The notes under the pieces are model-generated. The model worked only from the letters and a program-made list of their open reading frames with translations. It ran no database searches and was not told the origin of the DNA. The position numbers and the translations under genes were made by a program. From the NCBI GenBank assembly GCA_940671915.1, contig CALNVZ010000041.1, forward strand, positions 352,034 to 416,033: a stretch of DNA of 64,000 nucleotides, written 5' to 3'. The stretch comes from Paracentrotus lividus. Taxonomy: Eukaryota; Echinodermata; Echinoidea; Camarodonta; Echinidae. Positions 1 through 12,342 of the stretch are shown here, piece after piece; position 1 is the stretch's first letter, and each line of letters opens with the position of its first letter.

Positions 1-812
1 TTTTCAGATAAAATTTTCCGAACAGAATTTCACCAATACATGAAATTGTCCGAAGCACAGTGGTTTTTCAGATAACATTTTCCAAACAGAATATGACCAA
101 TACAAAAAATTGTCCGAACCACAGTGGTTTTTCAGATAACATTTTCCGAACAGAATTTGACCAATGTATAAAATTATCCGAAGCCCAGTGATTTTTCAGA
201 TAATATTTTCCGAACAGAATTTGACCAATAGACAAAATTGTCCAGGCACAGACGTTTTTCAGATGAAATTTTCCGAACAGAATTTGACCAATGTATGAAA
301 TTGTTCGAGGCACAGTGATTTTTCAGATAACATTTTCCGAACAGAATTTCACCAATACATAAAATTGTCCGAAGCACAGTGGTTTGTCAGATAACATTTT
401 CCAAACAGAATATGACTAATAGAAAAAATTGTCCGAAGCCCAGTGATTTTTCAGATAACATTTTCCGAACAGAATTTCACCAATATATAAAATTGTCCGA
501 AGCCCAGTGATTTTTCAGATAACATTTTCCGAAGAGAATTCGACCAATGCAAAAAATTGTCCAAAGCACAGTGGTTTTTTTCAGATAACATTTTCCGAAC
601 AGAATTTCACCCATATATAAAATTGTCCGAAGCAGAGTGAATTTTCAGATAACATTTTCTGAACAGAATTTGACAAATCAATGAAACTGTCCGAAGCACA
701 GTGGTTTCTCAGATAACATTTCTGAACAGAATTTGACAAATGGATAAAATTGCCCAAAGCACAGTGGTCTTTCAGATATTTTCTGAACATAATTTGACAA
801 ATTTGACATCCA
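1..812. repeat. Left array of ~64-bp satellite (inverted relative to right array)
   Basis: About 12 tandem copies of a ~64-bp unit whose recurring words are TTTTTCAGATAACATTTTCC, GAACAGAATTTGACCAAT and AAATTGTCCGAAGCACAGTG. The same unit occurs in reverse complement at 16972-19010. The array starts before the window edge and ends next to the stop codon of the minus-strand gene (816-818). Long reading frames across it are a by-product of repetition and are not proposed as coding. It behaves like a satellite-type terminal repeat of a larger element (inference). Confidence 0.93.
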
Positions 813-815
813 AGG

Positions 816-1037
816 TTAAACTAAACATGGACTGATCCATGTTATCAATGATATATCTCTTTCGTTTCTCTTTAATTTGACGCTGGAATTCTTGTGGCAA
901 CTTCCCGAGTCCTGTGAATGAATGACCTTTATAAAAGAAGATTGGGGACCTGTAGAAAGATATGGTTCAGAAGTCCAGTTTGTGTTTGTCTGTGGTGTCC
1001 ATTGTGGTTGTTGTGCGGGAGAGTACCAATGTAGCAT
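816..1037 (-). CDS. Last exon of DUF7869-like gene (Q/P/T/S-rich tail)
   Basis: On the minus strand an acceptor (CAG at 1040-1038) opens a 73-codon frame ending in TAA at 818-816. The preceding exon (2313-2186) ends in phase 0 and this exon starts in phase 0, so they join cleanly. The peptide is rich in Gln, Pro, Thr, Asn and Ser near its start (...SPAQQPQWTPQTNTNW...) and more basic towards the end, as expected for a disordered tail rather than a catalytic domain. The stop codon lies directly against the satellite array. No polyadenylation signal was identified. The exon assignment rests on splice phase and composition only. Confidence 0.55.
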   Translation of the reverse strand: MLHWYSPAQQPQWTPQTNTNWTSEPYLSTGPQSSFIKVIHSQDSGSCHKNSSVKLKRNERDISLITWISPCLV

Positions 1038-2185
1038 CTGACGTTCATGTTGCTAAGGGAAGTTATTTATGCCTATTTGTGTCCATTCATTTTCTGTAAT
1101 TCTTCAAGAAACCACCACACCATTGTTCCCAATTTGAGGCCACGGTTGTCTCATTTGGCAGAACCTTAACGTCAAGGTTGACCTATTAAAATAAGTGCAT
1201 TATTAATCAAACGTTATACAGACAATCTAATGTTTGCATGAGAATTTTTACATCACCAGATGGTTCTATACATTGGGAAGAAATTTTGAAAACAAATTTA
1301 TTCTCCATCTTGATCTCTTCCAACTAAATTGGAGAGCAAACTCTTTTCTTTACATTTGATGGTTTTCAAGTTGGAATGCCTGAAGCCAGATTTATCTGGA
1401 ATGGTGCAAATTTGAAACTGTTAGGGGCACCATAATTAATTGAATCTTTTAATTTGCTTTTTTGTAATTACATGAGTCTTGAAGTTGGGTGTCAAAAAAC
1501 TTTTTGCTTAATCTTCCGTAATCAAAAATCTAATTTTCATTGTTTTTTTTTTTTTTTTTTTTTTTGTTTGTTTTTTTGGGTGGGGCAATTAAAATGGTTA
1601 GCAACATTTCAGTCAAAATGGTAGGAGATCAATAAGTGTTAGCAATAAAAGTTAAATTAATCACTCATTATTGCAATTTAGCTGATAACACAAATTGTAT
1701 TGAATTTGTACACAAAATCACGTTTTTGAGCAATTTTGGGTCTGTCGCACGAGTGCAGATTTATGCCACCATGTGAACCGGGTACCGGGGGTCTCAGAAG
1801 ATGCGCAAGTCTTCAAAGAAAAAAAAAAACTCACTAAACGCCATGCCATACCATGACGCGCAAAAAATTAAAATTATTGCAAAAAATGTTGAGGGGGGGG
1901 GGGGGCTAATTCAGCCCCCTGCCCTGGGCAGATTATTGTTAATAGTCCTCAGGGAAAGGATTTACATGATAATTGTAAATGGCCATAATGTTTTCTGAGT
2001 GTATGAGGAGATGAAAATAATATGAATTACAGGAGAAAATTAAGGCTTTTATATGGATATAAAAAGGAATAAAAAGAGAATCTCGCCAAAAAGCAAGGAT
2101 GCTTGATAGAGTAGGCTGGTAAAACAATGGCTGTATATAAAGCGAGGTTGGTCGGTATTATAATTGAAAAGACATTGATACTTAC
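1038..2185. other. Intron-like stretch without recognised gene
   Basis: Lies between the last two exons of the minus-strand gene. It contains a poly-T run near 1541-1565 and a G run near 1892-1907 followed by CCCCCTGCCC. Nothing else recognised. Confidence 0.5.
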
Positions 2186-2313
2186 AGGAGGGATAGGGTC
2201 TTGCTCATCGTTTGATAGATTGGTGTCTCCATGAGGTTCGATCTGCTGGTTAGCAAGTGTGGCATCCTTAGCCATCAAAATATCGAGTGGTGGCCAATGA
2301 TGATGTGAACCAT
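2186..2313 (-). CDS. Penultimate exon of DUF7869-like gene
   Basis: Minus-strand exon of 128 nt bounded by an AG acceptor at 2315-2314 and a strong GTAAGT donor at 2185-2180. The exon before it ends with one nucleotide of a codon (donor at 3018) and this one supplies the other two, giving ...QVED-D-GSHHHWPPLD... across the junction; 42 codons then run to a phase-0 end. The peptide is hydrophilic (Asp, Asn, Gln, Pro) with no recognised motif. It lies outside the duplicated 5.8-kb block, so it is present once. Confidence 0.6.
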
Positions 2314-2388
2314 CTATTAAAGACAAATGCTAATGTCATGAGCATATATTTTTAAAATAAATAAGCCAAGATAAAATATGTATATTAA

Positions 2389-2830
2389 TAATAACAATAA
2401 CTTGAATTTATAAAGCGCCTTTTCACAATAGATACAAAGCGCATACATAGGAAATAACACATGAATTATACAATGAAATACAGAATGAAATACAAAGCGT
2501 AAAAAACAAACATTGTACATGTAAATAAATTAGAAAAGATGTGTTTTCAGATGCTTCTTGAATGAAAAAGATTTTTACAGTTTTTTTTTAGTGCCTTTGG
2601 TATTGAGTTCCAGGTCTTGGATGCCACCAGCAAAAAAGCCCTATCACCTATTTGTTTCCTAGTTAGGGGACAGTTTTAAGAGTGTTACTGACTGAACGAG
2701 TATTGTACATTAATGCGATATTTGAGAAAATTGAGGTATACTGGAGCTAGATTGCAAAAGACTTCTGGGCTACTTTGACACCTGACAAGACTAATGGAGG
2801 GGTTGACCGCATGTGATCCATTTAATACAA
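2389..2830 (-). mobile_element. 3' tail of a CR1/L2-like LINE, minus strand
   Basis: Read on the minus strand, 2690-2560 gives a degenerate version of the C-terminal end of LINE ORF2 proteins (pattern GDR-x-FLVAS-K-W-S-PKALKK followed by a short tail). Downstream comes an untranslated tail with AAAGCGC and a terminal run of TTATTG/TTATTA, the kind of 3' microsatellite end seen in CR1/L2 elements. It lies in the intron between the 3519-3019 and 2313-2186 exons. The left boundary of the large duplication (about 2469) falls inside it, and a second copy of its inner part begins at 8169. Confidence 0.7.
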
Positions 2831-3018
2831 AACAAAAAAGTCAAGTTCTCATTTAAAAATCTCATTATTAAGCAATTACGCTAATGTATTCATAACATCA
2901 AGGTTTGCTGAAGTGAATAAAGTAAATAATGTCAAAAACTGCTAACATTTGTTTGAAAAGCCCCAAAGTAAAAGCATCACATGGTTATACATTACTATTT
3001 TTCATTATTAAAACTTAC

Positions 3019-3519
3019 CATCTTCTACTTGGAAAGAGTTGAGCAACTCCATCCACTCCTGATGCTCTGATTCATTAAGATATGGTCGGTACTTTGCCAT
3101 GTCTCTATGAAGACGGTCGATGTGCAGATCCTCTACCTTCCTCTCAACAACTTGCGGGTACCAGTAGGGTGTCCTGTAAGTATGTGGCTGGCCTCTCCTA
3201 TTGTTGACTGCCATGCAGGGCTGCTGCTCCACTTCTTAGTTTGAATGACAGCCTTTCCTTCTACTTTGGTAATTTTGAACTGGTGGGGAAAGCTATGGTG
3301 TGAGGGTTTGTTTATTTGGGTGTGTAGCCAATCCCTGACATTGTACATGGTATGTATTCTTTCAGCCGAAGTGTTTGGTTTATTATACGACTTAGGAATG
3401 TGATGAAGTAATGATGAAAGTGTAGGAATGTTATGCTTTGATGTATGCGTCGATATCCGGCTAAAGAGTTGGTCGATGTCTTCATGTGTGTGCCCCTTCT
3501 TCAAAAAGCATAGCTTCAC
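3019..3519 (-). CDS. DUF7869-like protein exon with GHTHEDIDQ motif, one frameshift
   Basis: Minus-strand exon with acceptor TTTTTAG at 3526-3520 and donor GTAAGT from 3018. It begins VKLCFLKKGHTHEDIDQLFS; the G-H-T-H-x-D-I-D-Q-x-F-S motif is the hallmark I associate with DUF7869-like proteins and probably supplies late acidic residues of an RNase H-like active site (inference). The frame runs through ...TKKWSSSPAWQ, then must shift by one base near 3200-3232 to continue as ...LHRDMAKYRPYLNESEHQEWMELL. The shift may be genuine decay or a sequencing error, since single-base indels are common here. The end phase fits the 2313-2186 exon. Confidence 0.78.
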
Positions 3520-3917
3520 CTAAAAATGAATTAAAAAAGAAAGACAATATTGACATGATTAACCGACTGCAATTCACAGAATTTTTATACAAACTGTTGA
3601 TTTATAAATTTACTTCATTTTATCATCCTAGTTGTTCTACGGCAAAGGTACTGGGAGCCAAACCATCTTGAAAATCATTATAACAACATCGTGTTATGTC
3701 ATTTTGTACTATTGTGCAAATATTGGTTGCGATCTTTGGTCAAGTCCTTGGGGGTGGGCATAATGCCCCCCCCCCCCCGACTGACAAGGTACTCAAAATA
3801 AACCAGGACTATCAGGGATAAATTGATAATTATATGGATAGATTATAGAAATGAATTATGTCTATTTCCAGATTGATCCTAACCAGTCTTATAATTGAAT
3901 TCTTCATTTACTTTTAC

Positions 3918-4311
3918 CTTTTTGAAAACATTGAGCTCCACCAACAGGGCACACAGACCAAGGATACACTGGTTTTTATTTTCTCTCCAGCAATTGTCCA
4001 ACTGGAGATACAAAGTATCAGGAAGATTTGTCGAGTATTTGTTCAGAACCTGAAGAAGAATAGTCGCTGTCAGGTTAGAGTCATGAGGGAATTCTTTGAC
4101 ATCAACAAACATGTGTTGGCCCCTCCCATGAACAATTGCCCCGGTGATATGTGTAGGTAGCCTCCATGCAGATGATACTGATTTTGACGTTCGGAAGAAT
4201 TTGGGTATTCGGGTCGATTTTTGGTCCATGCCGTCGATGATCACGCTGATGTATTTCTCTGGGTTCTGTCGTGCCTTATGAGCATGCTTGTAATATTTCA
4301 ACCTTTCTGTT
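3918..4311 (-). CDS. DUF7869-like protein core exon (IDGMDQ ... LQLDN motifs)
   Basis: Minus-strand exon of 394 nt, acceptor TTCTACAG at 4319-4312 and donor GTAAAA from 3917. It reads ...ERLKYYKHAHKARQNPEKYISVIIDG..., with IDGMDQ, then a segment VHGRGQHMFVD and LYLQLDNCWRENKN. Asp in IDGMDQ and Asp in LQLDN, followed by the Asp-rich GHTHEDID motif in the next exon, resemble the spaced acidic residues of RNase H-fold transposases; this functional reading is inference, while the family resemblance is from recalled DUF7869 proteins. Splicing to 3519 gives ...VFKK-VKLCFLKKGH... in frame. The N-terminal part lies upstream, at least partly at 7022-6943 or 12869-12791. Confidence 0.82.
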
Positions 4312-4873
4312 CTGTAGAAATGATACAAAATTGATATACATGTATACATGAATATGAGGACAGTAATAAGTATGTATAATTTCATGAAAGGAAAACAAAA
4401 ATGATATGTCCTGTAATACAGAAAAAGGTGGCTGTTATTTACATGATGTCAATGCAATATCTTGAAACCTTACCTAATGTGTTTATGCCCACATAGCTAA
4501 TACTACCACTACAACCTGTAAATGTACTGAATACTAAATAGAATCATGTGAATAAAAGAGATATACTAATATTTTCCGAAAAATCTCATCTCAAATCAAT
4601 TATGTTAATGTCAAATCAAAGATTTGCGCTCATTATTTAAATGAAGCCCCAAAATTGCTGATTTTCTGGGGGGTTTTGTTTACAGACTCTTAGTAGGAGT
4701 CTGATGAAATTTTGTTAAAAATAATATTCTGTATATTTTTTTTTTCTTATAAATATATTCTATTTTTTTTTTTAAGTTCCAAAGTATTTCTTTGTTTTTT
4801 ATTGTTTTTTCGATGGAAATCATCTAAGACACTATTTAAATCATAACCAACATGAAATTAATTGAATTTGATC

Positions 4874-5475
4874 ACTAAAGGAGAATTGTCCCTTTGTAGA
4901 AAGTTGGCTTACTGTGAATGCAGAAAAATCAAATAAGCACATTAGTGAAGATTTGGTGAAAATCGGATAAATGATAAGAAAGTTATGAGTATTTGAATAT
5001 TGAGATCTCTAATGACATAGGAAATCTCCCATTGGCAACGCGGTCACCATTTGTGATGTCACAAAGGGAGAACTCCCCATATGGTGTGCACAAAAGCAAT
5101 TCAAAATGTCACTTTATTTTCATTCTAATGATAAAAACAGCTTTTCTTTTCATGATATATTATGACTTTCATATATTTACAAGTCATCCCATAAAAAGAT
5201 TCTTTATTCTCTTTATTCTCCCTTTAGAATCAAGAAAAAAGAGGATTTTAGTACAATGTGTACAATAGGTATGGTAAAGATCTCCCTGCATTACATCACA
5301 CATCATGGTCGCGTTGCCAATTGGAGGATCTCCATATCATAAGTGATCTCAAAATAAAAAAAATTCATATCTCTTTTATTCATAGCCTGATTTTTTTTAG
5401 ACTTCCCCAATGTTTTGGGGGTTTGTCTCCATTCACTGAAGCTAAATTTCTCTGAGGGGATAATTCCCCTTTTAA
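4874..5475. mobile_element. MITE-like element with ~17-bp imperfect TIRs, copy A
   Basis: The left end AAAGGAGAATTGTCCCTTT is matched in inverse by AGGGGATAATTCCCCTTTT on the right. Inside, ATTGGCAACGCGGTCACCAT is mirrored by a CATGGTCGCGTTGCCAATTGG-like segment and GATCTC words, so the whole ~600 bp folds back on itself. No coding capacity. A second, indel-riddled copy occupies about 10733-11390. It lies within an intron of the minus-strand gene. Confidence 0.6.
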
Positions 5476-6492
5476 AAAAAATTAATGATACATTTATGAA
5501 GTTTGGGCAGAAGCACAATTTGTATTGGATTTTTAAACTATGTGTTTGAGCAACTTCAGGTTTGGACACAACTGTTACAAAATTTTGCATAACCCCTCCC
5601 CCCCCCCCCCATTCCCCTCCCCGTCATATTTTGGGTTAAGCACCTATTAGTTTTCAAAATCTCGGCAATTCCTGTCCGACTAACTCCAATAGACTGCGGC
5701 ATTATTGGGACCTCATTCTTGGTGCTGTGAACAAAATTATGAAAAAATCTGACTCTAATGGTTATTACTGTAATACAATTTTGAAGAGTATTACCGATTA
5801 AATTTTAATCATTATATTAACATATTTTGATTGGTATTATTTGGAAAATTGTCTTGATGGTTTACAATATGCATGCTCAAGGCCAAGGTCAAAAAGATTG
5901 TGACCCCGGTCACATGTGTGACTTCCAACAAAACGGCGGAGATTTTGAAAGTGTCAATTTACATCATTTTGAAATTCCTGTGAGTTTTATAACATCGGCT
6001 CGCGAACAGATGGGGGCGCGGGGGGGGTGAGGGACTAAACTTATTGCCTTATGGAGATGTGCATTATGGAATTTGTTTAACCCAAGAAATACACTGGATA
6101 GGACAAATCTCTCTAAAAATGTTTTTTTAAATCTATATATTCTATAGTGGTAGAAAATATAGCGTTGCGTTTGGCTTAGTCTAGTACCAAATGACCTACC
6201 TTCAAAAAGTTATGTTTGTACATATGTAAATATAACTTTCGGTTTTTGGGAGGGTAAAGCCCATGTTAAATGGAATGGGAGGAGTGTAATCGATTCTATC
6301 GATTGCCTTGTTGCGCTAGCGCGTAATAACAGTAAAATGGCGCGCCAGATAAGTTAATAACAATGGATACGAGGAGCAACAATATAAACGTCACAATAGC
6401 TTATTAGCACCAAAAAATTGCAAACAAAAACCAGATTCGGCAGGTCAAAGATCTATGGGTCTATTTACTACAATAAATAGTGAACTCTCCAT

Positions 6493-6641
6493 CTTGCAAC
6501 ATTACTGGACTATATGAACTCCAAATACTAAATTATCCCCGCGTGCAGATCTATTTCACCTCGGCCTGCGGCCTCGGAGAAACAATCTGCACTCGGATAA
6601 TTTTAGTATTTGTCGTACATATAATCCAGTATATTGCGCGA
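6493..6641. repeat. Long imperfect hairpin, copy A
   Basis: Arms of about 60 bp: TTACTGGACTATATGAACTC and CAAATACTAAATTATCC on the left are mirrored by GGATAATTTTAGTATTTG and ATATAATCCAGTA on the right, closing on CCTCGGCCTGCGGCCTCGG. Probably a small foldback element. The other copy is 12343-12490. Confidence 0.7.
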
Positions 6642-6942
6642 TAGATTGTACACTATTTACATAATATCATTGATGTCGGGTCACGTTGTGTGACATTTTA
6701 GTGAATCGCATGTGTGACATATAGCAAACTGTACAGGAAATGAAAATATTATACATATACAGTTAATGTACATTTTGAGGGGGTTCCATGATGGCCCTCC
6801 CCCGAAGATCCCGACTGCCGATTGCGCAAGTGCGCCAAAATTTGCATGATGGTAGTGTGCGATGTTAGCAACGAGACTGCACTGTTAAATTGTAAATAAT
6901 AATGGAATAGGGTGTACCGCAGAAGGAACTTTAAAGACTTAC

Positions 6943-7022
6943 TTTTGCTGTGTCAGATGAACCTCTCTCTTTTTGATGCAGCTTTTGCCTGGCTTCCTTG
7001 TCATTGTCTTTTCCATGCTCTG
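6943..7022 (-). CDS. Upstream exon of DUF7869-like gene, copy A (one extra A)
   Basis: Same exon as 12869-12791 in copy B. Donor GTAAGT is at 6942-6937 and the acceptor is TTTAAG before 7022. The copy has five A's instead of four in its CATCAAAAAGAG segment, which breaks the frame; copy B keeps it open and reads EHGKDNDKEARQKLHQKREV, then HLTQQ. The final two nucleotides join with the first of the 4311-3918 exon in correct phase. It is charged and coiled-coil-like, as expected just before the core domain. Confidence 0.5.
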
Positions 7023-7757
7023 CTTAAAGCTGTGTGCATCGTGTTGGGAGAAGGAAAAATTTAATTTGGATTCACAGTTAGATAATATGAAAGCCTGAAT
7101 CCTATAACTGTAACAAAGAAAGTTATATTACATGGAATCTCGTTTTTAATGTCTTTATTTCACGATATATAGTATAAAAAGATAAGACGGGGACCCGACT
7201 CAGCTTTGTGTGCACTAGGCGTTCACATGGAAAACCAAATGGGATTCTCTTGTGTGGGTGATACACACAGATCGCTACGGGTCCATTCATGCGGGAAGTT
7301 CGGGGGACAGGACAAACCCAGCAAAGGTCTCAAACCGTTACAAATTTGTTTGATTCAAACGTTTCACTGAAATTCACCGGAAATCGTGAAAGGAATATCA
7401 CAAAATCTCTCACACATGTCTTTTAGCGCGTACAATGTGAACAACATGAGACTATATTTAATCGGTTTTATGCCGATTTTTTTTTTGTTACCAAAACTAT
7501 ACACCAGGTTTAAGTTCAGTACATGTATCGCATTTGGAAAATCTATTTACCTGGAATTCATGTAAAATTTGTCTTGGCTCAAAATATACTTTCTTTCATG
7601 ACTTTGCATTTTTTGTATGAGGTTTCACATTATATATCGGGTATATCATTACTGCATCATAAAAATCCCATTGACAATTTAAAATTATGCATTTGGGTTG
7701 CAGCTAAATCTGTAGATATGATAACAAGAAGTTTATTGGTGAGTTTGAGGTGGCAGT

Positions 7758-7895
7758 TTAACCCTAATCAGGCTCGCATGATCAGCGGCCGAGATCTGGG
7801 GGGGGGGGGGGGCTGAGGGGGGAGTTGATTCAACAACCCCCCCGCCCCCCCCCCCCCATAGGAGAGCCAAAAAAGCTCGGCCTGATTAGGGTTAA
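7758..7895. mobile_element. Short MITE with 16-bp TIR TTAACCCTAATCAGGC, copy A
   Basis: TTAACCCTAATCAGGC at the left end is perfectly inverted at the right end (GCCTGATTAGGGTTAA). The interior is a G run, a short spacer and a C run, so the element is a near-perfect hairpin of about 138 bp. Another copy is at 13599-13730 and a related one near 16384-16500. Confidence 0.8.
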
Positions 7896-8729
7896 GATTG
7901 CAGAAAAGGTAGTTTCCACCAACCTGTTTTTTTACTGGTAGTCATAGAATTTTTTTTTTTTTTTTTTTTTTGTTGTACCTGCTTTCTGATTTTCCAAAAT
8001 TCTGATACCAATTTCTCAAAAGTATTTTCCACTTTTGCAATTGATGTATTATTGGACATGTATGTCTGTTAACCTTAAAAAAATAGAAGTATCTTTAGGA
8101 AAGAGGGGTAGTAGCTTGCAAGTCTTGTCACAAAATGAAAAACTTTAAATATTAATCCACACAACTTGTGAAATACAGAATGAAAGTACAAAGCGTAAAT
8201 AAACAAACATTTACATGTCAAATAAATTAGGAAAAGATCGTGTTTTCAGAGCTTCTTGCAATGAAAAAAGATTTTACAGGTTTTTTTTTAGTGCCTTTGG
8301 ATTGAGTTCCAGAGTCTTGGATGCCACCAGCAAAAAGCGCCTATCACCTATTTGTTTCCTAGTTAGAGGGACAGTTTTTAAGGAGGTGTTACTGACTGAA
8401 CGAGTTATTGTACTACTTAATGGCGATATTTGAGAAAATGAGGTATATGGAGCTAGATTGCAAAAGACGTTCTGGGCTACTTTTACCACCTGACAAGACT
8501 AATGGAGGGTCGTTGGACCGCATTGATCCATTTAATACAAACAAAAAAAGTCCAAGTTCGGCATCATTTAAAAATCTGCATTATTAAGCAATTACGACAA
8601 TGTATTCAAACATCAAGGTTGCTGAATGCAATAAAAGTATAAAATGTTCAAAACTGCTAACATTTGTTTTGAAAGCCCCAAAGTAAAAGCATCACCATGG
8701 TTATACATACTATTTCATATTAAAACTAC

Positions 8730-9252
8730 CATCTTCTAACTTGGAAGAGTTTGAGCAAACTTTCCAATCCACTCCTGATGCTCTGATTTCAATTAACGAT
8801 AATGTCGCGTACTTTGCCATTCTCTATGAAGACGGTTCGAATGTGCAGATCCTCTACCTTCCTGCTCAACAACTTGCGGTACCAGTAGAGGGTCCTGTAA
8901 AGTAGTGGTCTGGCCTCTCCTGGATTTATTGACTTGCCATCCAGGGCTGCTGCTCCACTTCTTAGTTGAATTGACACTCCTTTCCTTCTACTTTTGGTAA
9001 TTTTGAACTGGTGGGGAAAGCTCTATGGTTGAGGGGTTTGTATTTGGGATGCTTGTAGCCAATCCCTTGACATTGTACATGCGTATGTATTCTTTCAGGC
9101 CGAAGTGTTTGGTGTTTCATTAACGACCTTAGGAATGTGAGAAGTAATATGAAAGTGTCAGAATGTTATGCTTTGATTATGCGTCGGATATCCGCTAAGG
9201 TTGGTCGCATTGTCTCATGGTGTGCCCCTTCTTCAAAAAGCAATAGCTTCAC
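8730..9252 (-). pseudogene. Copy B of the GHTHEDIDQ exon, disrupted by indels
   Basis: Corresponds to 3519-3019. The acceptor side (CTAAAATG, 9253 upward) and donor side are recognisable, but the donor has lost a T (CTAC instead of CTTAC) and the coding frame is interrupted repeatedly by single-base indels. It is probably the same exon read with sequencing errors rather than a decayed paralogue. Confidence 0.75.
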
Positions 9253-9844
9253 CTAAAATGAATTTAAAAAAAGAAAGACAAATTGACTATGATACACGAC
9301 TCAATTCCACAGAATTTTTATACAAAACTGTTGATTATAAATTTACTTCATTTTATCATCCTAGTTGATTCTACGCAAAGTACTGGGAGCAAACCATCTT
9401 GAAAATCATGGTGCTAAACAACATCGCTGTTATTCATTTGTTACTATTGTGCAAATATTGGTGCGATCCTGTTGGTTCAAGTCCTTGGGGGTGGTGATAA
9501 TGCCCCCCCCCCCCGACACCAGGAGCATACAGGACTACATAATATTGGTGTTAAAGTGTTAGTGTCTTACCAGTCTTTGAATTTCATTATTTACTTGAAA
9601 TAGCACAAACAGGCCGACAAATACAGGGTTTTTCCTACGATGTCCAATGTAAATGATCAATATTCATGCAAATATGAATACAACTAAAACAATAACCACT
9701 CTACAGTCATCAACAGATATCTCTGATACGCTAACCATACTGTATAGATTGAACTCAACTTACTTTAAAATCATTAGCCACAAGCACAAGACCAAAGAGA
9801 TAATACACAGTCATTTTATCTAAATCAAACGATGATACAAGTAT

Positions 9845-10147
9845 AGGAGATTTGTTCGAGTATTGTTCAGAACTCTGAAGAGAAAGTACGTGCTGTCAGG
9901 TTTAGAGTCATGAGGAATCTTTTGACATCAACAAACATGTGTTGGCCCCTCCCATGGAACACAATTGCCCCGGTGATATGTGTAGGTAGCCTCCATGGCG
10001 ATGATTACGTGATTTTGACGTTCGGAGAGAATTTGGGTATTCGCGGTTCGTTTTTGGTCCATGCGTCGATGATCACGCTGATGTATTCTCTGGGTTCTTG
10101 TCGTGCCTTGGATGAGCATGCTTGTAATATGTTCAACCTTATCTGTT
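9845..10147 (-). pseudogene. Copy B of the DUF7869-like core exon, truncated and frameshifted
   Basis: Corresponds to 4311-3918. Fragments of the core frame can be followed across several frame changes, and the sequence downstream of about 9845 no longer matches copy A. Differences from copy A are dominated by insertions and deletions of one base. Confidence 0.75.
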
Positions 10148-12342
10148 CTGTAAGAATGATACAAAATGAATATAACATGTTATTTTACATGAATATTACG
10201 GGACAGTAATAAGTATGTTAATTTCATGAAAGGAAAACAAAAATGATATTGTCCGTAATAACAGAAAAACGTGGCTGATTATCATTACATGGATGTCAAT
10301 GCATATATCTTGAAACCTTACCTAATGTGTTTATGCCCACCATAGCTATACTACCACCTACACCTGTAATGTACCTGAAATAAATAGAATCATGTGATAA
10401 AGGATATACTAATATTTCCGAAAAATCTTCATCTCCAAATCAATTATGTTACATGTTCAAATCAGAAGATTTGCGCTTATTATTTAACATGAGGAGCCCC
10501 AAAATTGCTGATTTTCTGGCGGGGTTTTGTTTTACAGGACTCTTAGTAGAGCTGATTGAAATTTTGTTAAAAATAATATTCTGTACTATTTTTTTTTTTT
10601 CTTTTAGAATATATTCTATTTTTTTTTTTATAGTTCCAAGAGCCTATTTCTTTGTTTTTATTGTTTTTCGATGATCATCTTTAAGACACTATTAAATCTA
10701 ACCAACATGAAACTTATTGAATTTGATCACTAAGAGTAGAATTGTCCCTTTGTAGAAAGTTGGGCTTACTGTGAATGCAGAAAAAGTCAATAAGCACGAT
10801 AGTGAAGATTGTTGGTGAAAATCGGTATTAAATGATAGAAAGGTTTATGGAGTATCTTTGAATATTGAGATCTCTAATGACATAGGAAATCTCCACAATT
10901 GGCAACGCGGTCCACCATTTGTCGATTACAAGGAGAACCTCTCCCATATGGTGTGCACAAAAGCAATTCAAAATGTCACTTTATTTTCATTCTAATCTGA
11001 TAAAAACAGGCTTTTCTTTTCATGATATATTATGACTTTCAGTATATTTACAAGTCATCCATAAAAGATTCTTATTCTCTTTATTCTCCTTTAGAATCAA
11101 GAAAAAGAGGATTTTAGTACAATGTTGTACAATAGGTATGGTAAAGATCTCCTTCTGCCTTACATCACACAATCATGGTCGCGTGCCATTGGAGGATCTC
11201 CATATCATAAGTGATCTCAAAATAATAAAAAATTCATATCTCTTTTATGTCATGAGCCGTGATTTTTTTTATTTCCCAATGTGGGACATACCGTCTCACA
11301 CATATCATACGAACGCTCTATGATAACGACGGGTTTGTCTGCCATTCACTGAAGTAAATCTTCTCGAGGGATACATTCCCCTTTTAAAAAAAATTAATGA
11401 TAACATTTATGAAGTTTGCGGCAGACAGCAAATTTTTGTATTGGCATTTTTAATACTATGTGTTTGAAGCACTTCAGGTTTGACACAATGTTTACAAAAT
11501 TTTGCATAACCCCTCCCCCCACCCCCCATTCCCCTCCCCGTCATTTTGGGTAAGCCACCTATTAGTTTTCGAAATCTCAGGCAATTTCCTGTCCGACTTA
11601 ACTCCAATTAGACTGCGGTATTTTGGGACCATTCTTGTGTGTGACAAAATTATGAAAAATCTGACTTAATTGGTTATTACTGTAATACAATTTTGAAGAT
11701 ATTACCGATTAAATTTTTATATTATATTAACATATTTTGTTGGTTATTATTTGGAAATATTTCTTGATGGTTTACAATATGCATGTCAAGGCCAGAGGTC
11801 AAAAGATGTGGGTCACATATGTGACTTCACAAACGGCGGGATTTTGAAAGTCAATTTCACATTTTGAAATTCCTGTGAGTTTTTTAAAATAATGATAAAC
11901 TTATTGCCTATGAGATGTGCATTATGGATTTGTTAACCAAGAAATCCACTGGATAGGACAATCTCTCTAAAAATGTTTTTTTAATCTATATATTCTATAG
12001 TGGTAGAAAAATATAGCGTTGCGTTTGGCTTAGTCAGTACCAAATGACCTACCTTCAAAAGTTATGTTTGTACATATGTAATATAACTTTCGGTTTTTGG
12101 GAGGGTAAAGCCCATGTTAAATGGAATGGGAGGAGGTAATCGATTCTATCGATTGCCTTGTTGCGCTAGCGCGTAATAACAGTAAAATGGCGCGCCAGAA
12201 AGTTAATAACAATGGATACGAGGAGCAACAATATAACGTCACAATAGCTTTATTAGCACCAAAAAATTGCAAACAAAAACCAGATTCGGCAGGTCAAAGA
12301 TCTATGGGTCTATTTACTACAATAAATAGTGAACGCTCCATC

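Larger units (their letters stand above)
2469..8168. repeat. 5.7-kb direct duplication, copy A
   Basis: Copy A of a long direct repeat whose copy B is 8169-13998. Matching landmarks include the LINE tail (2471/8171), the DUF7869-like exons, the segment starting GGTTTTTGGGAGGGTAAAGC (6241/12092) and the end ACACAACTTG (8168 and about 13998). Up to about 6030 the copies differ mostly by one-base insertions and deletions; beyond that they are nearly identical. Copy A carries the more intact exons 3 and 2 of the minus-strand gene. The pattern favours an assembly duplication. Confidence 0.9.

Noticed and set aside
68-790. Several overlapping 60-80-codon minus-strand frames rich in FGQFYTLVKFCSEN-type peptides
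   Set aside because: They are translations of the ~64-bp satellite in different frames; the peptide repeats follow the DNA repeat.
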